Of a DNA stretch of 64,000 nt, positions 12,300 to 23,477 are shown one piece after another (the first letter of the stretch is position 1; each line of letters opens with the position of its first letter). The DNA is from Calamus simplicifolius (lineage: Eukaryota; Streptophyta; Magnoliopsida; Arecales; Arecaceae), in contig UESW01003900.1 in NCBI GenBank assembly GCA_900491605.1, forward strand, positions 59,447 through 123,446, given 5' to 3'. The notes beneath the pieces were generated by a model. It worked only from the letters and a program-made list of their open reading frames with translations, searched no databases and was not told where the DNA came from. Both the position numbers and the translations under genes were made by a program.

Positions 12300-12628
12300 T
12301 ATATAAATGCCATTAGATAAATGCCCAGTCATTACAGTGACTCCATTCATAATGATATTCAAAGTAACATCCTTTATTAAAATTTCATAATTATTTTTGG
12401 CCAGAAGGCCTACAGAAATTGCGTTCAATAAGAACGTTGGGAAAAAATGACAATCATTTAGTATAATGACATTTCTATTAAAACTATTTCAAGAACTCCT
12501 AATGCCAGTACTGGAACTAATCTTTCATCGCTGATATTTAGGAATCTTTCATTGTCCTCAAATCTTCTGGTGACCTGTAGTCCCTGCAATGAATTGCAAA
12601 TATTAAAAGGACTCCCGGTATCCAATAC
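12300..12628 (-). pseudogene. Copia 1 protease segment, broken
   Basis: The aspartic protease motif VLDTGS lies at 12614-12628, with the D-T-G triplet at 12614-12622. It is followed by about 50 recognisable residues before frameshifts and stops. The tryptophan codon just before VLDTG has become TAG, which cuts protease from gag. The enzyme would normally mature the gag-pol polyprotein. Confidence 0.7.
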
Positions 12629-13546
12629 CTAGGTCTGATTATCATATATAGAAAAATTACAAGGTGTTATCATATAAATACCTTGTTGAGCAACATCTTG
12701 CTCCTTTTTCTTCTTTGGCCTGTTTGGATCAAGTGTGGCAATGTAAAGAGGACAGTTCCTCTTCCAGTGCCATTGCATCTTGCAGTGAAAGCATTCAGCT
12801 TGACTTTTATCAACTTTCTTCTTCTGCATCTGACCCCTTATAAATGTCCTAGCATGTTGCACCCTTTTATTATTCTTTTTCTTCTTCCCTTTCCCAAAGG
12901 GTTTACGTCCTACCTTAGATCCTTCAACCACATTAACCAAACCCTTAGAGAGCTGGTTATCCTTCTCAAAGTTCTGTAACAACCCCAACAAACTGTGTAG
13001 TTGACTGCAGGCTTTGTCATTCGAAAATGAGTAAGGAAAGGTCGGAAGGATGGAGGCAAGGAATTTAGGATCGCATCTTTTTCCAACTGCTCATGTAAGG
13101 GAAAGCCGAGCTTGCTTAGGAGTTCTATCTTCTCGATCATGTACAATACATGATCAGTGACAAGAAGATCCATCTCTCATTCGAGCATTGAAAATAGCAC
13201 AACTAGTCTTGTGCCTTTCAACATCGTCGGGTGTGCCGAAAGATTCATTCAACGCTTGAATGATTTCTTCTGGCTGAGCATTCTCGAATGGGCGACCGAA
13301 TTCATCGTTCATTGCTGCTAACATGATACAACGCACGCTAGTTCTATCATTGAGCCACTTCTGATAAGTGTCTCTCTCAGAACTTTGGGTGTTTGCATCA
13401 GGTATCTTTGGTGCAGGATTATTCAGAATATATAGAATCCTCTCATGCTCAAGGACGATCTTAAGTTTTTTGAACCAGCTATTGAAATTGGAACCATTCA
13501 ATTTTTCACTATCCAATAGGGACCTTAATGATAAATTAGTGGCCAT
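12629..13546 (-). pseudogene. Copia 1 gag with zinc knuckle, frameshifted
   Basis: Gag starts with ATG at 13546 (MATNLSLRSLL) and has the copia gag core (SNFNSWFKKLK, LNESFGT). The frame changes near 13160 and again near 12985. The nucleocapsid part carries a basic stretch (GKGKKKKNNKR) and a CX2CX4HX4C knuckle, CFHCKMQWHWKRNC, near residue 70 of the last open stretch. Gag forms the virus-like particle and packages element RNA. The frameshifts make it a pseudogene. Confidence 0.9.
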
Positions 13547-15149
13547 GTTCTACATAAGGAAAAACTAAAGTTTATTAGTATATAAATTGATTCAGTCTAA
13601 AGACTTGGACTTTAGTCTAAAGATTCTCCCACTATTTTGTTCAAATTGGCAGCCTCTACACCCCAATTCAAAGAATTATTCTTAATTCTTTAGCGGGCAC
13701 TAAGATCTACATAAACTACATACATGCCCAAGTGAAGCTTGGCTAACCCATATGCATCTAAGAGTAGGTTCAAAACCAATTGTTTTCCCAAACAATTCTT
13801 AGTGTTCAGTTTTGCACCATGTACCTCTTCAGCAGGCATGAAGTGCCTCCACTGTCCAACCATTAAATGATATAATCAGTGTAACCTATCAATAGACAAC
13901 CAAGCCCGAGTGAAGCTCGGCTCACCTGACTATTTATTTAATAGTTACGCTGACTTATCATATAATGAATGATAATTCCGATTGTTGATAAGCACCAGGC
14001 ATGGAGTGCCTCCAATGATTATCTAGACATCGGACTCATTATCACCCACCTTAATGGGAGGCTATGATCTAGTTATCATATAACTATTTTATTTTAAGGA
14101 CCTAATAATTTTAGAGGATTTTAATAATATGAAGATAAATTAACTAATCAAGTTCTCCCACTGAATCTATGAAATCGGTAGAATGAAACAAGATTAAGTC
14201 AGGTTAAGTGGCACCTAAATTAGTCATACTGATATCCTTACAGGCATGGGTCAACCCGAATCAGGTAAATGATCTGAATCATAAATGATTCACCACAATG
14301 ACCAGGTGAGAGAGATCGATGGGAGGGATATGCCATTAACTCGTTAAAGACGCATCAATACGAGTAGCTCCCAATTAAAAACCATTCGATCGTTGATCCT
14401 AGAGCAACTTGCCATCCCACCTTGACATCATATGGTTAACCAATTCTGATTTGACCATCTAATAGATTCATGCTCAACCACGGAGCCTAATCTACTTCCA
14501 TTTGGTTTAATCAAAGAGAAGGACTTGATCAACTACAACTATTGTTTGATTTAGAGCATTCTTAACCTAATCTAATTAGATTTGAACAAATACTCTTTTA
14601 GTCCAGTTGATTTAAACCTTAGAGTCTAACCCTTTATGGACCCGATTTAGCTAACCCAAATGATTAAATATATGACATGTTAACATGAAATATATTTAAT
14701 CAAGCATAATGTTACTACTCATAATTCCTATATTTAGATCATATTTAAAAAAAATTATGAACTAATATTTGACATTCAAATAAAACTCTCATAAATATTT
14801 GTATGTTTTATAACATAGACATCATGCCATCATATATCATATCTATGTTTTTATACTAAACATGCAAATATTATGGTTTTATACAACATCAATATGTATC
14901 AAATATAAAATATCTTTTGAGAGTGTGTGTAATCTATGTTTTGATGCCAAAGCACAATTTAAATTTTTTTTAAACAAAGCATCAACGATAAAACAATCGC
15001 ACGACAATATGTCACAGAATACCTCATTGAATGGGTAATTCGGATTTCAATCCACCTGTGACCATATGGCCTTGTGATAAGTTTTAGCCATAATTACACA
15101 ATTAATGAGAATATTAATTTATATGCAATAAATTAGATCATTAACGAAA
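13547..15149 (-). other. Copia 1 long untranslated leader
   Basis: About 1.6 kb lies between the primer-binding site and the gag start, with no open frame. It is AT-rich. At 13726-14011 it holds a duplicated pair of small hairpins, described separately. Long structured leaders are usual in copia elements of this size. Confidence 0.7.
13726..14011 (-). repeat. Duplicated hairpin pair in the copia 1 leader
   Basis: Two stem-loop types alternate: 13726-13743 and 13904-13921 (GCC.AAG or GAG stems around TGAA), and 13834-13848 and 13997-14011 (AGGCA..TGCCT stems). The first type keeps its pairing although AAG/CTT in one copy is GAG/CTC in the other. Confidence 0.55.
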
Positions 15150-15165
15150 CTATGGCTCTGATACA
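15150..15165 (-). other. Primer-binding site of copia 1
   Basis: On the minus strand it reads TGTATCAGAGCCATAG, a close match to the complement of the 3' end of initiator methionine tRNA (usual form TGGTATCAGAGC). It lies two bases inside the 5' LTR. Confidence 0.85.
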
Positions 15166-15167
15166 TT

Positions 15168-17176
15168 TGTAGGAGAAATAGTCTCCGAGGCATGCATATT
15201 TTTAAAAATTGATAACTATTATCATTGCGGAAATTAAAAGATTACATATTAATCTATCTAATATGCATCAAGATCATATCTTTGCCTATATATTCAGGGT
15301 TGTTTGATCTAAAATATGCATATAAAAACATCAAGATCATATCTTGATCTTCAAGATGACTAGTCACACTATTATCTTGAAGCCTGCCTTAAGATCTAGG
15401 TATCAAATCACTTACCTTAAGAACAGTTGGTAAATCCTTATTGCTCTGCAGCCGTTCAATCGTCCGGCCTCTAGTATCATCCATGCGAAGCCCCGAATGA
15501 TCAGATTTCTAGGAGTGCTAGTTCGTAGAAAAATAGCTTTGCTGATCTTGAATCCTCTCACTTGAATCTTCCTCCAAGATCCACCAGGGTTCCGCTAACA
15601 CAAAATCACCAGGATTTTCTATTCTAACATTTTAGAATTACAATCCACGATAATTTATAATTACAATCCATGACAAATCGTGTATTGTTGTTCTAATTAT
15701 TGTTCTGTGTTCTCTGGTGAGGGAATGCCCTCTATTTATAGTCTAGATTTAGCCTTGACATTTAATTATGACATTTAAGAATCCATCGTTTGGCAAAAGC
15801 GAAGAGACGCCAAAGGCGCGGCGCTTGGTTTAATTCTGACATTTGGAGAAAACCAAGGAGTCACGGCATTTGGTTTAGTTCCATCGTTCGGAGAAAACCA
15901 AAGAGACGAGGGATAAATCCGACGTTCGGTAAATAAATGTCATGCATTAAATTCTATCTCATGAGATGAGATTTTAGCCATCTCATCATATGAGATCCAT
16001 ATTCGAGAGGTTTGGGTTCTGATCTGAATTTATTTGACTTAACCCACATAGATCATGGTCCAAGACCAAATCAAATTTGGCTAGTCCTGAATCTATTTAA
16101 ATTCAAATCAAGTCTAATTTCAAATCAATATTTAAAATTGACTTGTCCTTCTAATAGACTTAAACCAAATTGAATCTTATTCAATTGTACTTAACCCAAT
16201 TGAGATAATTCAATCAATCAAATTGATTAATTAAATCATATACGATTCTCAATCGTTGATCAGCAAATAGATCATCCTAGGAAACTTCTATGCATGTGAC
16301 TCTCTAGGTTCAAACCTAAGCCGGTAGCATAGAAACAACTTTCTATACTAATCGATGTGCCCATCTAGCAATGGAACCCGACGTCCGGATAGGTTGAAGA
16401 GTTGCCGAGCAAACTCCAAGAACCCTAAGAAACAGTTACCGTATAATTCATCCTCTTGACCACAAATGCTAAGGATTGCTTAAGAGCCTGTCAACTCTAA
16501 ATAGCAAATCCATAAAGTGATTTCAACTTTAGTGATCATATGACTTTCACATGAAGTGCCTTGGCCAAGGTCTTGCTAAATTGAAACACAAGCATTTTTC
16601 CTTTTAATGGGATAGGTCAAATTCCATCTTGATCCACAACTGACTACCACAAGTACTTGACTGCACCCAGTAACCTTTCGTAGCTGGATTAGAAATCGAG
16701 GTGGTCCGGCACCTAAGTACAATGAGTTGCTTGTAAGCCACTGATTGTGATCTTCAGGTCTGAAAGATACTTATACCTATATCTTCTCGGATTAACTCTT
16801 GACAGCAGAGTATCCAGAAATGAGTCACGTTCGGTGAAATGTACTCCTACACTTTCACCTGTATGCCATACCAATGTCTCTACACTCCTTGGTTAAGAGG
16901 ATAACCAACAAATATGATATACAACGTCCTATAATTGATAGTACTATGGCCCTGTCATAGTAAATCATTTGGTCACGAACTCTTTTAAGGACCTTCTAAG
17001 ATAAATCCTCCTTTATCGTGAGGAAGATCCTAAGGGCTTCATTACTTTCAGGAGTATTAAGAAGATGTTCTTGTAATGAATAAACTGCCAAATAACTTTT
17101 ATTAATATATCAATTTATGTACAATTTACATCAGCACAATCATCAAATGATTGGCTTTAGGATACAATTCCCAACA
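15168..17176 (-). repeat. 5' LTR of copia 1
   Basis: This is the upstream LTR in element sense, ending at 15168 and starting TGTTGGGAATTG at 17176. It carries the active-side TATA box at 15733-15740. It differs from the 3' LTR by scattered base changes and a short duplication near 15640-15680. Confidence 0.93.
15733..15740 (-). promoter_or_regulatory. TATA box of the copia 1 promoter
   Basis: TATAAATA followed by GAGGG on the minus strand. The same motif is kept in the other LTR at 8121-8128. Confidence 0.55.
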
Positions 17177-17181
17177 ATATT

Positions 17182-17433
17182 TTCACTGTCAGAGCCATCT
17201 TCCTAGGTAGATTTTAGAGTGTTTACTATGTATGGCATTGGAGCATTTTTCCTACAAAAATAATCAATTCAAAATTTAAATAGTAAACACTCTATAATAA
17301 AAAACAATAACTACTACAAATAAAATAATTTAAAAATTAAATAGTAAACACTCTAAAATCGATAACAACAACAACAACAACTACTGCTGCTACTATAAAT
17401 AAAATGATTCAAAAAATTTTGAAATAGGAACAG
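17182..17433 (-). pseudogene. Transposase gene flank beyond copia 1
   Basis: The first 34 bases continue the acidic minus-strand frame of 7251-7576 across the insertion site. The rest is AT-rich, with two copies of a TAGTAAACACTCTA motif and a short ACAACA/CTGCTG simple repeat near 17360-17390. It could be an intron of the same decayed gene. Confidence 0.35.
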
Positions 17434-18121
17434 TGTTGATCCATATATTGATTTTGATAAATAACAAAACCACATGAGTATATTTTTTATATTACTAATG
17501 ATTTTGATTAAGTGTTTTAGAGATTTAATTCATTAATCAGTTAAAATCACAAATCCAATGAAGGAAAAATCAAGTTTGGACTTGAGTCAGGCTTTAAGTG
17601 TCATGTTCAACACTTAGAGTTGACTCTCATAGTTAAAAAGTCGACTGTTGCATGTTTTGGCACTTTTGGCATACTCTCGAGTCAGCTCCCATAGTGGGCG
17701 AGCCAACTCGAACAAAAGGACAAAAGGATAACTTTTCAGCATCGAGCTCGAGTCGACTCCTACAATGCTTGAGTCAACTCACACAGTACTTGAGTTGACT
17801 CACACAATTTTACAGAAAGAAAGAAAACTGGTGTTCAGCTCGAGTCGACTCCCAAAGCAGCTTGAACCGGCTCATGGTAAACTCGAGTCAACCTCCAGAA
17901 AGTAAAAGTCGACTTGTGACTTCAGTCGACTTGATCATGTCAAGAGCTAACTCTGGACTATCATAAACTAACTCAAATTTCAATGGCTCTTTCCTTATTC
18001 TTGTTGAATCTCAACTCTCTACAATATTTGTAAATTGATTTAGTCAGGTGATTGAATGAAGGGGTAGTTAGGCCCTGTGTAAGCTAGGTTGGCTTGAAGA
18101 AGGTTTTGTGCTGGTGATCTA
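17434..18121 (+). repeat. Truncated Sirevirus-like LTR
   Basis: It begins TGTTGATCCATATATTG, like LTR 2. It contains GAGTCGACTCC-type motifs at 17630-17900 and the GGTTTTGTGCTGGTGA stretch near 18103-18118. It then loses similarity before the LTR end. No internal region or partner LTR is attached, so it is a 5'-complete, 3'-truncated LTR fragment of the same family. Confidence 0.65.
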
Positions 18122-19084
18122 TATGTAAACTGATTCAGTCAATTTGTGTTTTAGTTGACAAGCACGATATGTGTGACATTATCTATATAAATCTACCCAC
18201 ATGTCAATAAGAACTCATATTATATTGGACTCCAAAATAGAAACAAGAAATTGAGCAAAACTAAGAAATATTTCCAACAAAAATAGTGCAATTTGGGTAA
18301 GTCCAAGCAAGCTTAATTCACTATGAGCAAATGCCATATTATGTTGTCACTTATGCCAGTATACTGCAATAATAAACAAAGAAACAAGCCCATACAAGAG
18401 CCTTATATACTTCCATGAGACAGTTCTCATTTTGGTAATTGTGCCATGCAGCACACACCATACAGTTAAGTATGTAGCACACACCAATCAGAAGAAGCAT
18501 ATTATCACAAAATATGTGTGTGGATGATAGTTATTGGTAAGAGCTTATGCTTAACTAAACTAACAGCTCAATAAGCAATAATCTCACTAAATTTCATCAG
18601 TTTCAGGCCATTGAAAATAGTCCCCTTTAATTGTAGCAGCAGCAACAGCAGCAACAACAACAATAATTAGTAATTTTAGCTACATCAATAACAACAACAA
18701 TATACATATCTTTGTTGTGCAACGTCATTGATCCACCCAATTGATTGACTGTAATGCATATCCTTGAAATGCTCAATAAGCTTGGGCATTTCTTTTGTCT
18801 CCTTATTTATCTATTATAAAAGTAATATTAGAAAATATACAACATAAGTTACATGTAATAATATTAATTTTAGAAAATAAATTTTTATGTATCATTCTGT
18901 ATCGATGTGCAGTGAAAGAGCTAGATCCATGGCAACTTTCAAACTCTCTTTTCTTTTTATTTTTAGAATTACACTTTCCCTTTTTCTAAAAAAAATATTT
19001 TAAAATTAGTATAAATAAATTTAGGATTCAAGGAAATTAGTATAAAAATTGAACAAGTAATTTTAATTAATTTTTTAAAGTTAC
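18122..19084. other. AT-rich stretch without a recognised gene
   Basis: I see no supported coding region here. There is a short CAG/CAA simple repeat near 18640-18670. It lies between the LTR fragment and the conserved transposase exon and may be intron or flank of that decayed gene. Confidence 0.4.
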
Positions 19085-19975
19085 TTATCTTTTGCTTTCT
19101 TTGTGTCCCAATGGTCACAAAAATGTTCCCAAATGTCTTGTCTAGACAAAGTATGAGGCCTCTTTGTCTTTGCAATTTGTGGATCATCTTCGCCCCCAAT
19201 TTCTCTAAAGTGGACATGCCATCGATAACAAGAATCTCTTCAGTTATTGCTCATAGTCTGGTTAATTGCAACATTGATGAGATTACTGGATTCAAAAACA
19301 AACTTCTTCTACACATTATTGAAAAGTTAACTCAAACAATAAACAATATTGTTAAATCATAAAAAATGGACTATTTAATAGAAGGAATAATAAAAAAATT
19401 ATTGACACATCTAATTCATCACAATTTTCTTTTCAACAGGTGAAACCTTCTTCCAAGACAACACATAATGATTTATATCCTGTCGAACTACTTGGGCCAA
19501 ATGGTTATTGAGCAACTTGCCATTTCTCCCTATAGGTTTATAAGTGGCACTCTCCCTCTGATTAGCATCATAATAATCTCCAATATCAAACTACACTGGT
19601 AAAGGATTTCTTTTGTTATCTTCAATAGCTTTCTCCAATCTCATGCTACGAGAAGATCCTCTTTTTGATTTTCCATTTGATGAGGCTACCCTTTTCCACT
19701 TATTGCGATGAGAATCATAAGGAGGTTATGCATTAGATCCATCTCGACCTAGTGTAGACATAATGTTGCAAAACAAAATAAATTAAATTAATAATAATTC
19801 AAATTATTATAATAATTTTTAATTATTTACCAAAATTAAATATACATATAAGTTCTTTATTGTGATTCATCATCAGAAAATATACCATCACTTGTAGATT
19901 CTTCAGATAATGAATCCTCCTTGTTTGAACTTTCAGATAGGACATCATAACCAGATTTGTACTAAACAAAATGGA
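19085..19975 (-). pseudogene. Decayed plant transposase (Ptta/En/Spm, Transposase_24-like)
   Basis: Three blocks are readable on the minus strand. An acidic block (SGYDVLSESSNKEDSLSEES) lies near 19850-19970. A block starting MSTLGRDGSNA at 19761 runs through SKRGSSRSMRLEKAIEDN and YKPIGRNGKLLNNHLAQVVR to about 19395. A third block at about 19300-19085 reads RWHVHFREIGGEDDPQIAK and QDIWEHFCDHW. This order (basic N-part, RPIG..N..L..........R, then H-FK....DP......P......W..LC..W) matches plant Transposase_24 proteins of CACTA-type elements. Several stops and probable introns interrupt it. The C-terminal part lies at 17182-17215 and 7251-7576. Confidence 0.6.
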
Positions 19976-20675
19976 TAAATCAACCAAATAACTATATTTG
20001 TATTGAACAAATTTATATAATAAAAGATATTGTTGTTTCTCATTGAATTTGAATGATTCAATCATCTAAACAAAATAAGTCAAAAAATTCTAAACAATGA
20101 TTCCATCATCCCCAATTTACAAACACATGATTTACAAAATAAATTTTTGATTAAACAATGATTCAATTGTCTAAACAATTATCCAATTTATCATACTATA
20201 TCAAAAATTCAAAGTATAACAGTCATCTAAGTATAACAGTCATTAATAGGATTTCTAAGTCTAATAGTTTACCTACAATAACAAATTGATAATAGTCAAA
20301 TATTGCCACTAAATTCTTTAAAACAATAGAAGTTTTCTAGCAGAACCCACTGAAATGTGATTCAAAACAATAAAACCAATCAATAAAGAATTAGAATATA
20401 TTAATGGAGTCAATAGGAAAAAAGAATTATACATAATGAAAATAGGTGTCTATAATTTTGATTTGGAGAAAGTTTTGTGTAAAAGACTGGTCTTTCATAG
20501 AGATTTCATATAAGTTGCCTTGATAGACTTTATCAAAATGAGAGAGAACAATGTAGAAGTTTATTAAGATGCTTTCATATGTTACATAACATAAATCAAG
20601 CTCATGCCCCTTGTTTACATCAATATAAGTAAAAGAAAGGATTGTGAAGAATGGGTTAAAGGACTTCAGCTATAG
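19976..20675. other. AT-rich spacer, no gene recognised
   Basis: Short minus-strand frames here show no family features. It probably belongs to the 5' part or flank of the decayed transposon to its left. Bases 20668-20675 (AGCTATAG) are the left target duplication of the hAT-like element. Confidence 0.4.
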
Positions 20676-20959
20676 TAGGACTGAAAACGGGTCGGATAAA
20701 CTCCGATCGTATTTGTATCCGTATTCGAATTATACTAAATTCGGATATTTATTTTATAGTTTAATCGGATTCGGATACGGATTTGGATATCTAAACTAAA
20801 AAATATTTGGATACGGATATGGATACGAATATATATATATTTTTAAATACGGATATTCATTTTATTATAAATATTCGATTAATATTTTTAAAAAATATAA
20901 AACCCGTCGGGTGCCCGCGCCAAGCGACACGACATCGATTTTTTAAATAAAAAATTTAA

Positions 20960-22003
20960 ATTAAAACGCCGAGCGATCGACACATTACGTACGAAGCCCC
21001 TCCGCCGTCCTATTTCTTTTAATCTTTTTCGTTCATTTTTTTCTTTGACAGCATGCTCCCTTGTGACCTTGTCCCTTCCTGCTTCCCACAATCCAACTTC
21101 TTCTCTTCTAGACTCCCTTCCAGTCTTCTCATTGCTCCATCGGATCATCCCGGAGGCAACGAAGGAGACAGTGCCATAGCCACGGTGGTCGAGGAGGAGC
21201 GAGCGATCCAGACTTACTTCGTTTTTTTTTCCCTTCCCACATCGAGGCTTCCTTCCTACTTCCTGGCAGCGAGGAGGAGCGATCCATTGGGCATCGGACC
21301 ATCGCGGAAGTTTTTTTTTTCAACCTTTTTTCTTTTCCCTTCTTTTTGTGTTTTTTTTTTTTTTGGTATTTTTCAGGGAAAAATGGATGGATTCTGAAGG
21401 TTGGTCTCTGCTCGGGGTTCACATCGAATATTCGGCGCTTTTTCTCGAACTAGGTTTTGATTGGTTTGTTTCTGTTCTGGAATGAGGGTTTCTCGTTCGG
21501 CTCTCTCCCCAAGCTCCTAATCACCTGCCCGCACCCGTCCACAAAGCCGCCAGTTCGATGAGTAATCTTCGCCATTACACCTCCAGATGAACGGATTCTA
21601 GGGCCTATGGTCGGGTTTTGGGTTCTCGCAAGGTTGTTTTTGGTTTGAGAATTAGGGTTTGCATCGGACCTTGTGTGGCTTTTGTTTGATATTTTTATTG
21701 GAAGTTGGGAGGTTTTTGTTGCGTTTGATAGCCTGGATCCTTGTTTCATCTTGCTTCGATTCGCGAAGGGATTTTGACTACTTGAGCTGTTTGCAAAATC
21801 CGTGTTTCATTTCGAGCACTCATTATGGTTGAACTTTGTTGGTCTCGTCGTTCCTTTATTTCAAGTTTCTCATTTAATTTGCTTTTAAGTTCTTAGGATG
21901 ATGCTTTATTACATAATTAGATTGTTCCAGAAGGGAATATTCCCTCCTGTTCAATGTGAAAGAATGCTAATGGTGATTATCAAAGGCGGTTAATGCAACT
22001 TCC
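20960..22003 (+). other. Captured promoter and 5' untranslated region
   Basis: This GC-richer, pyrimidine-rich stretch contrasts with the AT-rich element ends. It has CT-rich tracts, a possible exon end before GTTGTTTTTGG near 21632, and candidate acceptors near 21930 before the first coding ATG at 22004. This is the usual plan of a plant gene with a 5' leader intron. The exact splice sites are inferred. Confidence 0.5.
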
Positions 22004-22731
22004 ATGGAAGACAACATTGCTGCTTCTGTGGGAGACAGTATTACTGAAAGTCAACATGCCACCCTTCATAATGTTACAAGTGGCCAAGATTTGAGGTATG
22101 GCGAAAAGCACGAGGAATCAAAGCCCTCCGTTGAGGATGTCAAGCTCAGCCCATCGGAACCAAACAATCAGGTATCTGAGGTCAGCCCAGATTTAGGGTC
22201 CCAAGTAAAGTGTGAGTCAATTTCTACTGATTCTGTGTCAATTATTGAAAAAAATAAACTAAAGGATAATTTGAATGCCGATAATTTTCATTTAGAAGTT
22301 GTTAAGTTGGAGATGGTGCAACCATCATCCTGCAATGATCCTCCCATTGGTGGCGATTTGCACCCATTGGATGATGACAAAGAGCTGGTTAAGAACCAGG
22401 TCTCTTTGGAAGAAACAGATGCTAAATATGCTACAAATCTGGACCTTAGCAAGAAGAAGATAGTGCAGATGGGGGTTCTCCAGAAAAATTAAATTTAGAC
22501 AGGAGTTCGGGTGATGAGTCAATGGAGGAGGATGTCTTGGAAACAAAGCGTATTGATCCCATATTAAGTCTGGTGAACTGGGAGAAAAAATTGAGGCCGA
22601 TGAAATGCATACTGTAGAAAAGGGGACCTGTGTTGATGCTGAGGTCGATGGGTCCTCTCTTGAAAAGAAGGATACTGTTGATGAAGAGAGGGTGGGACCT
22701 GCAGCTCCTACTGAGAAGAGAAAACTTGAAG
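22004..22731 (+). pseudogene. Captured first coding exon of an unidentified acidic protein
   Basis: It starts ATG (MEDNIAASVGDSITESQ) after the leader and encodes an acidic, Ser-rich, probably disordered N-terminus with no domain I recognise. The frame is open to 22492. A one-base shift near 22456 and another near 22565 move it, but coding character continues (EDSADGGSPEK, then EKIEADEMHTVEKG) to GPAAPTEKRKLEG. The last codons run into a splice-donor-like GGTAC at about 22731, after which no coding is visible. It is the broken front of a host gene whose remainder was not captured. The parent gene should be elsewhere in the genome. Confidence 0.6.
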
Positions 22732-23079
22732 GTACTTCTACTAAGTTTACTTTTATTTCAGGATGATTAGAGTATTGAAGATTGTCATATGATGTTATTC
22801 AATGATTTGTGAAGTTTTACTTAATAGTTTATGAAATACTTCTTATGACATTTGAGTTTATGAGATGCATTTAAGATTTATCGTCAATAAATCCTATTAA
22901 ATATTTATCGTCAACAAGTTTCTTAAGAGAACATTTATGTAGCCATATTCTTATTGCTTATGTTTTGTTCTTGTGGCAGACAATAGGGAGTTTAGTGGCT
23001 TCTTAGTATTCCTCTATTTATTAACTCTTTCACAACTATTCATCATATAATACCATCATGAAATCATAGAAATTTCTAT

Positions 23080-23360
23080 CTTCATATCCGTATCCGTATT
23101 CGTATATAACAAATATGGATATGCTTGATATCCGATTCATATCCGTATCCGCATATAATAAATATGGATATGCTGGATATCCGATTCATATCCGTATCCG
23201 TATATAACAAATATGGATATGCTGGATATCCGATTCGTATCCATATCCGTATATAATAAATATGGATATGCTGGATATCCGATTCGTATCCGTATCCGTA
23301 TATAATAAATATGGATATACTTGATATCCGATTCGTATCCGTATCCGTTTAGAACAAATA
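23080..23360. repeat. 49-bp tandem repeat near the right end of the hAT-like element
   Basis: About five or six copies of a unit of roughly 49 bp, each with TATCCGTATCCG, ATAAATATGGATATG and GATATCCGATTC. Related but shorter subterminal repeats flank the copy at 59333-60176 (59925-60110). Confidence 0.8.
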
Positions 23361-23477
23361 TGGATATGAATTTTAATATCCGTTTAGTATTCGTATCCGT
23401 ATTTGTATTCGTTAAAAAATGAATACAAATACGGATATACTACTATCCGATCCGTATCCGATCCGTTTTCAGCCCTA

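Larger units (their letters stand above)
7577..17176 (-). mobile_element. Complete but defective Ty1/copia LTR retrotransposon (copia 1)
   Basis: The element is 9600 bp. It has two LTRs of about 2.0 kb, a primer-binding site complementary to initiator methionine tRNA, a polypurine tract and a gag-protease-integrase-RT-RNase H order on the minus strand. It is flanked on both sides by the 5-bp duplication ATATT (7572-7576 and 17177-17181). The LTRs are very similar by eye, so insertion was fairly recent. Yet gag and pol carry many frameshifts and stops, so it depends on other copies. The long LTRs and leader recall the Angela/BARE or Tork lineages, but I cannot place it firmly. Confidence 0.95.
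20676..23477. mobile_element. hAT-like non-autonomous element carrying a host gene fragment
   Basis: The ends are TAGGACTGAAAACGG and, inverted, TAGGGCTGAAAACGG. They are flanked on both sides by the 8-bp duplication AGCTATAG (20668-20675 and 23478-23485). Ends of TAGGG type with 8-bp duplications are characteristic of the hAT superfamily. The subterminal regions (20690-20890 and 23080-23470) are built from GGATACGGATA-like repeats. The middle 2 kb is unrelated to these and looks like the 5' end of a plant gene. No transposase is encoded. A second copy with the same ends but a different middle lies at 59333-60176. Confidence 0.88.

Noticed and set aside
12683..12979. Plus-strand ORF opposite copia 1 gag
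   Set aside because: A shadow of the gag and zinc-knuckle region. It has no family features.
19111..19362. Plus-strand ORF of 83 residues
   Set aside because: It lies opposite the recognisable transposase block on the minus strand.
20676..23477. Mutator-type (Pack-MULE) identity of the gene-carrying element
   Set aside because: The target duplications are 8 bp in both copies and the ends are short TAGGG-type repeats, which fits hAT. Mutator elements make 9-bp duplications and usually have long inverted ends.
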